A stretch of DNA of 64,000 bases, taken from NCBI GenBank assembly GCA_907165065.1, contig OU015540.1, positions 3,828,001-3,892,000 of the forward strand. Direction: 5' to 3'. Each line of letters opens with the position of its first letter. Position 1 is the stretch's first letter. This document shows positions 39,187 through 49,500 of this stretch, in pieces. This DNA comes from Caprimulgus europaeus (Eukaryota > Chordata > Aves > Caprimulgiformes > Caprimulgidae). Both the position numbers and the translations under genes were made by a program. Below the pieces are notes generated by a model that worked only from the letters and a program-made list of their open reading frames with translations, made no database searches and was not told the origin of the DNA.

Positions 39187-41673
39187 ATTTGAATTTGAAT
39201 TCTGCACTCCCCATTATTTCCATGCCATTACTTATAAACTTCACAGCATTTTCTAGAGGGGTCTTCAGTAAAATGAAAACCTCAGGGCAACACTCCATTA
39301 GGCTTTTCTTTTTATAGGTTGGGTTCAACTTTCTTGAAACTGGTACGTTTAACTGCGGTCTTTTATTTAGGGTAGCTGAAGGAGACATTAAATCTCTTTC
39401 TACCCACGATGCAAGATTGCTCAAGTACCTGAAGGCTCTGGGAGGACAGTTTCGAGTAGGATAGAAAAAGGAAAGGTTATGCATGGATGGACAATACAGT
39501 TCAGGTAGAGGAGGAGACAGAAAGACAGCATATTGAAACAGGCAGGGAACGGAAACTTCAAACAGCCTGAGCAATCATTGATATAAAATCTGGACTGAAC
39601 ACAAGAAACAGAGGGATTTGGGGTCACATTGCTGCCTGGAGCAGGGCTGGAGCTATAAGCAAGGAAACTGGCTCTCAACTGCAGGATTTCTTCTGTATTT
39701 AGGAAAGAAGAGTGCTGAGCATTCCTGTAAGCAAACAGAAATACATCAGAAATATCCTTCTTCATCACTCCTACTCTGGTCTGGATCAACCAACAAGATT
39801 CTGAATTTTGCCCAGCACCAGGGGGCAAAGGGAGGAAACGTGTGCTGCAAAACCTCCTGCACATCTGTACCATTTAACTCTTCCTGCTTGGTTCAGGATT
39901 AAGATGGCATCAAGACAACAGCACTATCCCTCTCTATCCCTCTCCTACTCTACCAGAGCAGGCACTTCAGGCCAAGGTTTAGGTCACTGCTGTCCCTAAT
40001 TGCATTGAAGATGTATCCTTGTTATGGATTTCCATATCCTTACTATGGACATCCTTCCATTGGACTTCCACAGGAATGGAAGTTCAATTTCCCCAGACCT
40101 TGCTACAAGCAGCTTGAGCAACTCTATGTGCTCCTCTGCTCTGCAGGGAACTCCTTAAAATGAGCCACTCACCACTGGCTTTTTTTTTTCCCTGTAGGTA
40201 AATTAATCTGCCTTGCAGGAGTAATCCTATTTAAAACAATAGGTTGCCTTGCAAGAATGAGGGAAGTAAGTTTGAAGCAGGCTTTTATGCAGGTCCTGTA
40301 AAAGGCCACATGGTAGTTCATCAGGGGACACTTCAGCAATAAAATGACAGTTACCGGTAAAGTTCAGTAATAAAATAAAGGATAATTTAATAAGGGGATT
40401 TTTAACCCATTTAACAGGGACTAAATTTGGAACCCTTTCTTCAAGTAATCAGGCACACTCTGCTTTCCTAATCCTACTTTCTGTTAATAAGTAACAGAAA
40501 AAAAACACCCCTCCCAAAAAAAACCAACAAACAAAAACCAGGCAGTAATCTATTCCTTCTGCTTTTATTTTTATGTTAGGGGAGAGCACTATTCAATGTA
40601 AATAATTCCAGTAAAACAGCTGGTGAAGTTAGACGTGTAGACCAGTCTCTGAGTAAGATGTGTCACAGAGTACTGTATCTCTTGAGACCACAGAGGTCCC
40701 ATGCCTCAACTCATTTAATACCAGGTGACAAACTCTACAGATTATAATGCAAGGATCCTGCAGCGGCAGGAGGAAGGCAGGTGGAATAAGACTCTGTGAC
40801 CTAAGAGAAGTAAAAGCTGCAGAGATTAGTGTTAATGTAGGAGCCCTGTGGGCCCCCTTCAGCATCCTTAATTTAGTCTCCATCACCTCTGATCTGTTCT
40901 AACACTCCTCTGGGGGATGGAGATTTAATATCGAGGAAATCTGGGGTCCAGGCTGACCTGCCAGAAGCAGCAGTGGATGGCTGCTCCCTGCTTTTACTGC
41001 TGTATCACTTTGCTTTCCACATTCAGCACAACGAACAACAAAACCCGACACTCTTTTATGAACCTGAATGATATGATTTAAAACCTCTAGAGGTCAGGCT
41101 CATGGAGAGCATCTTTCCAGCAGATGTCTTCTGCTAAGTGCGAGTGACACCTGCTGGAGTCCTCTTCCTTATAGCCCACCCTTGTGCCACCACGGCCAAC
41201 TCTGCAGGTGTTCTTGCCTGCCCAGGGTGGTCCTTCTGGGGGTCTGTGTGCACCAAATCCCCCAGGAAGACACTTGGGAACATGAAATAATTCTGGGTGG
41301 TTCTTTCTTGTGGCAGAAAGGCAAAAGTAGTCTTCATCTGCACATCCTCATAGGTTACCTCTTCCATCACTCTGGTTATGCAGGTTTATTTCTACTATAA
41401 ACTGAGGCCTTGCAGAGGAGCTGTAGTAAAACACAGTATATTTCCACAGGGAAAAATCCCGAGTGGGCACTGAAGTGGGACACCCCAATATATTATTCAA
41501 CTGTCACTTAATCCCTGTGAAAAATAGTCTAACATTCCTTCTCTTGTCTTGAAGCCACCTAAGAAGACTGCAGGAGAGGGCAGGTGACCCCTGGAAGATG
41601 TCTTAGAAGCACTCAATTCTTCCATTACAATATATGATAACAAATTTTAATGCATGTTGCAGTATATACTACC
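39187..41673. other. Gene-free stretch
   Basis: No recognised gene. An A/C-rich low-complexity run lies at about 40498-40545. Open frames of 131 and 150 codons on the minus strand (39179-39873) overlap each other and match no protein that I recognise. Confidence 0.4.
40498..40545 (+). repeat. A/C-rich low-complexity run
   Basis: A8, CACCCCTCCC and A8 blocks followed by CCAACAAACAAAAACC. Simple sequence without a fixed unit. Confidence 0.6.
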
Positions 41674-41757
41674 TGGTGGTGGGCTTGGCAGTGTGAGGTT
41701 TATGGATGAACTCGATGATCTTAAAGGTCTTTTGCAACCAAAACGATTCCATGATCG
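41674..41757 (+). mobile_element. Old CR1 LINE 3'-end fragment
   Basis: Sense-oriented remnant: 'gatgaactcgatgatcttaa' followed by 'aggtcttttgcaacc' and 'gattccatgat'. This is the GATGATCTTAAAGGTCTTTTCCAACC type of CR1 end, more diverged than the other sense copies. Confidence 0.75.
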
Positions 41758-42480
41758 GTGAATGCACATTTACAATGTAAAGAGTTGCAACTCCTCTAGA
41801 ACACCCTGGAAAAGGTTCATTTGTGGGACATCAGCAGCCTCCAAAAAACTGCTGCTGAACTCTCGTGACACTGCTGATGAAAATTGGTGAATTTTCCTCT
41901 CTCTACTGTTTTCTCACCATCTGCAGCGCTGGGCAAGCACTGGCACAGCACAGGCTGCAACGTACAGTGGGGATGGTCCTGAAGCATCAAAGGACACCAG
42001 CTGATACCAGAAACTTAAAACAATTCAGTGACCATAAAAGAACAGATCCCCACGTTGTGTATAAATAAGAAACACGAGCTCACATACCAGAGAGAAGAAA
42101 ATCTACTGGAGAACAAAGAGATCAAGGAAACAGGAGGCTTCTCTCGGCCAGATCAGGGCACCGTGCTTCAGCCGAGTTGCAAAGACAGGGTTAGTTATAA
42201 ACAACCTATGCATTAGATTTGCTAAAATAGGCAGGCATTGCATGAATATTAATACATTTAATGTATCTAATGAACATGCTTTTGTTTTTCGCTGTGCATG
42301 TTAGGAGGAAAACTCCCCTTTGCACCCAGAGCTGAAATAAATGAGTGTCGGCTTTCTAAACTATGATATGGTTTGGAGAGTTTTTTTGGTTACAATTTTC
42401 GGCAACACAGGCACGATTCATCCGGCATCACTGGACATCTCCTGAAAAGCCGCTGAGGAGACTTGCTGGAGCGGGACAGG
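41758..42480. other. AT-rich stretch before the gene cluster
   Basis: No gene is visible. Around 42240-42300 the sequence is strongly AT-rich with TGAATATTAAT and a 7-bp-arm palindrome (42252-42266, ATACATT-T-AATGTAT). The GC content rises sharply after about 42400, where the CpG-rich ATP5MF promoter begins. Confidence 0.45.
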
Positions 42481-42834
42481 GAAGGAGAACCCCTCAGGCT
42501 GCCCACAGCCCCCTCACAGGCCGCCATGCAGGCAGGGCCCCACACAGACACAGCAGCGCTTGTGGCGACTCAGGCAGCGTGTGCACACCCCGTTGGGGAA
42601 CCGATCACCCGCGGTGAAGACACGGGATGGGGACAAGGCGACAGTGGGCACAACACTCCACAGCGGGACCACCCCGAAGGGAAAGGTGGGATGTGACGGA
42701 AGGCTGAGACCTGCCCAACATGGCGCCAGCCCCGTCCCGCCCGCCGCCACATCCGGGTCCTCAGCGCCCGACCTTCCTCCCGCCATCCTTTGCGGCCCTT
42801 CCCGCCTTCCCCCGCGCGGCGCAGCAGCGGCAAG
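42481..42834 (+). promoter_or_regulatory. ATP5MF CpG-rich TATA-less promoter region
   Basis: A GC- and CpG-rich segment directly upstream of the ATP5MF start codon. It contains an ETS-like ACATCCGGGTC near 42748 and two YY1-type ATGGCG motifs: CAACATGGCGCC at 42716-42727 and AAGATGGCG at 42832-42840, the latter overlapping the initiator ATG. No TATA box is visible. This architecture is usual for nuclear genes of oxidative phosphorylation. The transcription start itself is not determined. Confidence 0.6.
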
Positions 42835-44054
42835 ATGGCGCAGCCGCCGGGTGAGTGGGGCGGCCCGACAAGGTGACCGCGGCTCCTTCCCTCCCTCCTT
42901 CCCTTCCCCTCTGACCGCGCCGTGTCTGTCTCTCTGTCCCGCAGTGCTCCTCAAGGATACGAAGCTGATGGACGTGAAGCTGGGTCAGCTGCCCACCTGG
43001 TTGGCCATGAGAGACTTCACCCCCGGCGGCATCCTGGGGGCTGTGCGAAGAGGTGAGGGGGGCTGAGGGGAAGCTGAGGGAACAGCTCCGCATCCCCTCG
43101 GCCGGCGAGGGCCGGAGGGCGTGCATCCCTTCTCCTGAGGGAGCTGGAAGCATCTCTGGCCGCGGATTTGGCTGTGGCAGGGGGGAACCGGCGGTACAGG
43201 GGCAGCTTCAGGGCGATTTTTGCTTTCCCCAAACAGGGTTGCCTGTAGCATCTTCTTCTCCAATCTGTAAATGTGTTTATCCCATAAGCTTTATCCACTT
43301 GAGGTTTGTTTTCAGTACTCCTTATTGTATAAAGAGAAAATATAATGACCTTAACTCCTGAACCTCTTTGCTGAAAATATGGAGGTTTCCCAGTATCACA
43401 GGTAAACAAACAAACAAAAAAAAAAGTGCAATTGATCCCTAAAGATGGTAAGAAAGGACACAGGGCCTTTATAGATCTACTTTGCAAAAACCAACTTTTT
43501 CTCCTGCACAGGTTATGACAGATACTACAATAAATACATCAATGTGAGGAAAGGGGGCCTTGGTGGTATCTCCATGGTGCTTGCTGGTTATGTTGTTGTC
43601 AGCTACATCTGGAGCTACAGTCACCTGAGTAAGTAAAAGCAGTGTGGCTGAGTCTGTGTAGTGCAGCTTGGAGGATTGCTTGGGGCAATAAAAACAATTA
43701 AGCTGCTGCTGCTGCTTGTAGAAATAAAAATTGTGCTTTGATTCATTTTATTTCAATTTGATTTCAGTTGCTGTTTGATCTGAGACTGTGGGCAAGCAAA
43801 CTTCTAGCCATAGAGAACCTGAATGCTTGTTTAAGTTATCAGATGGCCAGGATTTTCTTGGTGATGAAGAAACCTTAGGTCTTGTTGCCTGCCTGACCTG
43901 ACAGGACTTAGAAACTATACACTCAGATCTTTTTAGAGTGCTTTCTTTCCTGTAATTTCAAGTGTGGTGGTTTGTTTTCTTGTGACTTCAGCAAAATTTA
44001 ACTTGTTTTACTTTGAATGATCCAGAGCATGACCGCCACAGGAAGTACCACTGA
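42835..44054 (+). CDS. ATP5MF: ATP synthase membrane subunit f, mitochondrial
   Basis: Four coding exons: 42835-42850, 42945-43052, 43512-43628 and 44026-44054, all with GT-AG introns in phase 1. They join to 89 codons (the human protein has 94) with a TGA stop. The protein starts MAQPPVLLKDTKLMDVKLGQ and has the family's LGQLPTWLAMRDFTPGG and RGYDRYYNKYINVRKGG segments. One transmembrane helix lies at about residues 58-77 (LGGISMVLAGYVVVSYIWSY), followed by a basic tail ending HRKYH. Subunit f sits in the Fo membrane sector of complex V in the inner mitochondrial membrane, near subunit a, and supports the dimer interface. The ATG lies in a YY1-like AAGATGGCG context at the edge of a CpG island. 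Downstream, CPSF4 converges on it. I am very sure of the identity. Confidence 0.97.
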
Positions 44055-44157
44055 AGTGTGAAGGTACAGCTCGTGAAGAGACTCAGCTACTGGAACATTT
44101 ACCATGACAGAAGACATCAGAACTATTCATACCAAAATCTGTACTGTTATGACCAAT

Positions 44158-44163
44158 AATAAA
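44158..44163 (+). terminator. ATP5MF polyadenylation signal AATAAA
   Basis: Canonical AATAAA about 104 bases after the ATP5MF stop codon, giving a very short 3' UTR. Cleavage is expected 10-30 bases further on. Confidence 0.8.
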
Positions 44164-44184
44164 GTGCATACACTTTACACTTAC

Positions 44185-46552
44185 TGAGGTGACACTTTCA
44201 CTGGCTTGTTAATTGGACTGTGGGTGTGAGTTTGTCTTCTGAGAGCTTTACTCTTGAAGGAAAGTTCAGAGATGGTTGGGAAAGTGTCTGCTACTTGGGT
44301 TGCATTATAAACTGGGGAAACTATTACAACTGATTCCTATTTAACTGCTTTATAAAAGTAAAAAGCATTGAATTGCTTCTTAATGGCCTAAATGGCCACT
44401 AGGTACAGGCTGGACAACTAGCTGAAAGTTACTATTTTGATTTGGAAGAATATCTGAGCTTTAAGGGGGTTGATGTGGCCACGTGTTTCTGGTTCTCACT
44501 CAGGCTGTCACCTGGGGACTGGAGGTATTTGGGCAGTTTTCCATCATTACGGAGCACTGCCTGGGATAAGATTGGCTGAGCTTTAAGGAGGGCTGCAGCT
44601 CTCATTCTGTCACTGGGATGCAAACACTTCTTACCTCTGATAACCCATTTCTATCAAAACCCCACCTACTTTCATTGCTTGAAGAAGCTGGAAGGTTATT
44701 CTGAATGGGTATCAGCTTTAAAAGCCTTTAATATAAAGATCTACAAAGTTAAACTGAGGGCAAACTTTGCTTCTTGACTTAAATGCAGTGGTGAGAAGTT
44801 TTAACAGGAGCCACCTGTGCATCAGTGGGGTTGGCCCCAGCTGGTGACCTTCCTGGTACCCCACTGTCACAACCCCACTGTCACAACCCCACTGTCACAA
44901 CCCCACTGTCACAACCCCACTGTCACAACCCCACTGTCACAACGCTGCCTTTTCATGTTTGAAACAGCAGCTGAGCACCACAGGTAGGACCTGCTGTGTC
45001 CTTTTCTGAACAGGAGGGAGAATGAAAACCATTTGTTAAGGGATAAAAAGAATCTCTCAAGAGCTTCAGTAGTAAGAGGGCTTTCAGGTTTGGAAAACAT
45101 CTGTTCAGGTAGTGAAAACCATAAGCTTTTTCCTGCACTAGACAGGGAAGGCAGCCAGACACCAGAGTGCTTTAGTTCCCTCTGCAGGTGCCCAGTTACA
45201 CCCAGGTAACACAGCTCGCAGCTTGGCCGCTGTTCAGTCTCGGGGGGCACAGTGTGTTCTGAGAAGTGTCCCATGGTCTGTCATACCACAGTCACTTTGA
45301 CCTGAAAGTTCCATTCTGACTGACTCCAGCTATCCCCAGTGAAATAACTGCAGTCATTCAAACCAACACAGGCTCTGGTCACTCTCTTAATCTCCTCACA
45401 TTACTTTGTTCTTAAAAAAAAACACCCCAAAAAATAAATTCACAGCCAGCTTTTTCCATCATTACATTTCAATAAAAACAAAGTCTCAAGGCAGTCAGCA
45501 AATGAAAGATGGGTTAGAATCAATAAGGCTCATACTGTAGGTGCAATTTTCTCTTTTTTTTTTAATTCACATTTTATCATTGGCCCTTTTGAAATAGTCT
45601 TCTCACAAAATGAAGGGGTTTGGGCTTGGAAAAAAATTGCTTTTGGAAGAATGCTCTACCACTTTTAAAAGCAGTGTTCCATAAGAATACACAGCTCCAC
45701 TTCTCAGTCTTCTCTAGGCTGTGGAAATACCTGCTCAGTGTGAGCTGGATGATGGGGGGCTGAGACAAGGCTCTTTCCTCCTCCTCTTCGAGCCGTGCTC
45801 ATTTCCCTCCTTGCTTTTTGCAAATGGAAAACGAGCACAGACGGGGCTTTTCCTACATTGTTCCTCATTCTTTGGCTAATCACAGAGATGACAATTTTTT
45901 TTCTCCCCTTGATAGGTTCTCACCCAGAAGATTAATTTCTAACCTTCAGTATAGCAAGAAGCACAGAAACAAAGCAAGTGGACAAGAGTTTTACAGCCTG
46001 ATGTATGTGATTTGTGAAGTCAGCCACCAGGACAAGCTTACCGACTACAACAGGCTGGACGTGGGAATGAGACTTTGCTTTTTAATAGCTACAGGACAGC
46101 AGAATCCCTGCTTCCTCACTGAAGGGAAGGCATTTCAAGTATTAAAGTTTTCCCAGTCAGTCTTCCTGCTTCCACAGGGAGGGCTGAAACACTTGCAGGT
46201 TCTCCAAGGAGAAGTGGCAGAAGGAAAACACTTTAAAGAAACACTGGCGTGAAGATGCGTTTACGTAGAGCGCTGCGCCGGTGAGGGGTCTGTAATCTAT
46301 CTGCTTTTAGATCTACCTTTCAGGGCTCAATGAGGGTGGAGGCCAAAATCAGTTTTAAAAAGGTTAAAACACAAAAAAAAAATTAATAATTTTGGACAAT
46401 TACAAAAAATGTTGCTTAGCAGCAGCCAGCCTCTGACCAGTTCTTTCAGTAATGGCATTAAAAAACAACCTGATTAATAGTTCCAGACATAGTGCTAGGC
46501 AGAAACCTTGTCTCAGTGTTAACAGCTCCCTCCCACTCTTCATTCTGCTCTT
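44185..46552. other. Convergent intergenic region between ATP5MF and CPSF4
   Basis: Holds a 14-bp minisatellite (44859-44942) and, on the minus strand, the probable CPSF4 3' UTR. Possible minus-strand polyadenylation signals of the ATTAAA type are at 46086-46081 and 45566-45561; I see no AATAAA close to the stop. A 144-codon plus-strand frame (45818-46252) without family similarity lies antisense to this UTR. Confidence 0.45.
44859..44942 (+). repeat. 14-bp minisatellite, six perfect copies
   Basis: Six back-to-back identical copies of CCCCACTGTCACAA, without a mismatch. The purity implies recent expansion. It sits about 700 bp beyond the ATP5MF polyadenylation signal. Confidence 0.98.
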
Positions 46553-49500
46553 TCACTGTCCACTGAGAAAGGCCAGATGTCCTTTGGTGCATCTGTTGGC
46601 ATAGTGACCTTTTTCACCACACTAAAAGAGAAAGAGAGAGAGGAGTTATTACACAGTTACAGCTTTTTTTTCCTCTAGCTGCCTTTATTAAGGTAGCCAA
46701 CAACTGCTTCGACTTGGAAGCTCTTCTGCATAGGGAAGATGCAGCATTTAGGAGGTGAAGTGAAACATGGTCTCACAAGGGACATGATGTATGGGATATT
46801 TCCAGTCCTTGGAGCAAAAGCTGCTTCTGAGCTGGGAGCAACTTGATGCCACGTTATCGTAACACACTGCAGAGAACTCTCAGCACACCGCTACGAACAG
46901 CAAAGGGCTGTCACACCCAGGGAGAATGGCAATGCTTGAGGCTTCCAAGACAACACCTGATACAGGCTTACATCAGAGATACATGGGGAATACTCTCCTG
47001 ATCAGCTATCCTGAATTAGGCAGAGAAAAGTGCATCTGAACAAGAGATTCATGACTTTGCACCTTGAAGTTATTCAAGCCCAGAGAGAAATGTTGGTATC
47101 TGGTTCAAAGGCATTCTTCAGATATGTAATTTACTTACAGCTAAAATAATAAGCAGCTATTCAAGGTTTTCAGTGAAATGGATTGAACTACGTAATATCC
47201 CTGTCCCATCACAATAATTTTTACCCAAACAAGCACCTAAGGCACAGAAGCTGGCACCTACAACGATGGAACTGTCAAAGCTGATGGGACAGGAAGATTC
47301 TGTGCTGTTTTCTAGTAGCTAACTTTGGGGCTTTTGTGGAAACAAAGAGAAATGGAAACTCCACTGGGTCAAAGTTTTACCGGTGCTCCTCAATGAGCAA
47401 CCAAGGTGAACAGCTTGGTTTGACAGCAATGAGGTGCATTTACAGCTGAAATACTGAACAGTCTTGGCATATTCAATTTCAAGGGCCTTCCATGGTAACA
47501 GGAGAGAAAATCTTTCCACAGTCACCAAGAATAAGTGAATGAACTCATGAAACAAAACTAATATTAACTCCTGTTTTGAAATGTACAGTTTGGCAGTTTC
47601 CTTTAACTCTCATTGTGGTAGGGTTCCCTCTTTATTAGAGGAAGAGCAAAGTCTGTCCTACAGCAGCTTTAACTGTCACAGCAAGTCCATGAACTGGCAA
47701 ACCAGCAACCTAGAGGCCTCAGAACTCCATGCTAATTCCCACAGCTGCATCCACACACAAAATGTAACGTCTGATGAGCAGAGCGTGCACTTCATGAACC
47801 TGTTCACACTGAAAAAACCTCTCACAGGACAACACCCCTCATCAAAACAGCCCACCCCTCTGCCTGTGACAAGCACCCAGCAGCAAAGCAGTGTGATGTA
47901 GTCCAGGTGAGGTGCACTCTGTCCTTCCTTCCATCGACCACCCTCTGCTTTCCCTCCTCATCCCTCCCCTCTCAGTTACCTTGTAGCAGGTGACCTGCTC
48001 CAACGGCCGAGGTCCTCTGTTCCCAGTGTTGTTATTTTGAGACTGCATGACTCCAATGACTTGGGGTGTCCTCTGTTGGTTGGGAGAAGAGTTCTGACTC
48101 GTTAAGTGCACCAAGGATAATGATCTTTATGGTTGTTATGTTATTAAGAAGGGAAAAGAGCACCCCACATATTAAATGATCAATTTTCCTCCAAATCTGT
48201 GTGTGGGTGCTCTGCCAGCTGGAGCACCAGAGGGAAGAAATCAAGCACTAAGGCTGACAAAGTCCAACAATCCCACTTTTCTCTGGAAAGCAGATTTAGA
48301 GGGTAGGTTTAGGCTGCTAAATTCACTGCCATCACTGAGAGATGTCATGCAGATTACAGAAACTGGCAGATTGCTGCATAGGATGTGCTTCTGTGTAATA
48401 TGGGAGCGTTCTGTGACTTGATCTCCACATAAAGTAGGAGCAATTGTAGGGCTTTTAGCACTATAATGGCACCCAGGGTCACTCACTTCTCAGTTCTTGC
48501 ATAGCACTCTCCCTTTCCAGGCAGTGCCCCAAGCAACACAACTGCCACTGCTGGCCTGTGAGCTGGAGGACACTACTAAGGACTGAGAAGGTTAACCAAG
48601 GTGAGGGGAGAAAGAGAACAAAGCAAAACACCAGGGTCCCAGGACAAAGGCAACAGCAGTCTCTTGGGGTCAGATGGTGGACATTAGAGGGCTGGGATGA
48701 GGAGAGAAGGGACAATGCTTTGTGTTTTATTAGGATTGTCTCCAAGTTCTTAATTACAAAAGAATAGCACACCCTGTTGTAAAACAGGAAAGGTTTTCCC
48801 TTGTTAAGTGAGAATTTCTCCAAGACTTTCCAGCAAGCCCAGGTGTCCAGTTTTGACTGCTAGACAACACACCCTCTTTTGGGAAATGCTCTGAGGGTGG
48901 GTGTGCAGGGGAGGCAGGGGAATTGGGTACCTTTTGCTGTGTTTGTGTCGGTTGAGGCAGTGGTGGTTGCTCTGTGGTTCCCATTGGCAGTTCAAACCGA
49001 GGGCTGGTTTAGATGGAAACAAGAAAATTGATTCTCAAATCTTATGCCAACATTTTACCATCAGCTCAGTTAATTAACTCCAAAGAACAAAACATTCAGC
49101 CAATTAAATTCAGCTCACAGGTAACAGACCTCCCCCTCCCCACTTCTCTTTAAATTCTGAGGCTCAGCAATCCTGTATACACAAATGCCAATTCAGCAGG
49201 TAAGTATATCCCTCTAGAAAATGCCAATCCAGTAGGTAATAGATTCCTCTAGCTGTGAAGTCTTCTGGAATATAAACCCATGTGATCCCACCACACTGAT
49301 GGCATCAGAGTCCTATTGGCAACTCCCTGAAAAGGCCCTGCCCTGCATCCTCAAATTGGTACAACAAACTAAACATTGGCCAAGCCTCCAAAGCCATTGG
49401 GAAGCACTGGAGCACCCTCATTTGACATACACTGGATTGCAAGGGAAACACAGGGTGACAGGAGAGGCCTGGGAGCATACTCACTGCATGAATTTACAGG

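Noticed and set aside
43861-43901. Possible C/D snoRNA in ATP5MF intron 3 (GTGATGA ... CTGA)
   Set aside because: Box C to box D is only about 35-40 bases, with no terminal stem or C'/D' pair; too short for the class.
45818-46252. 144-codon plus-strand frame between ATP5MF and CPSF4
   Set aside because: It is antisense to the probable CPSF4 3' UTR, begins without a clear start context, and shows no similarity that I recognise. Chance is the simplest explanation.
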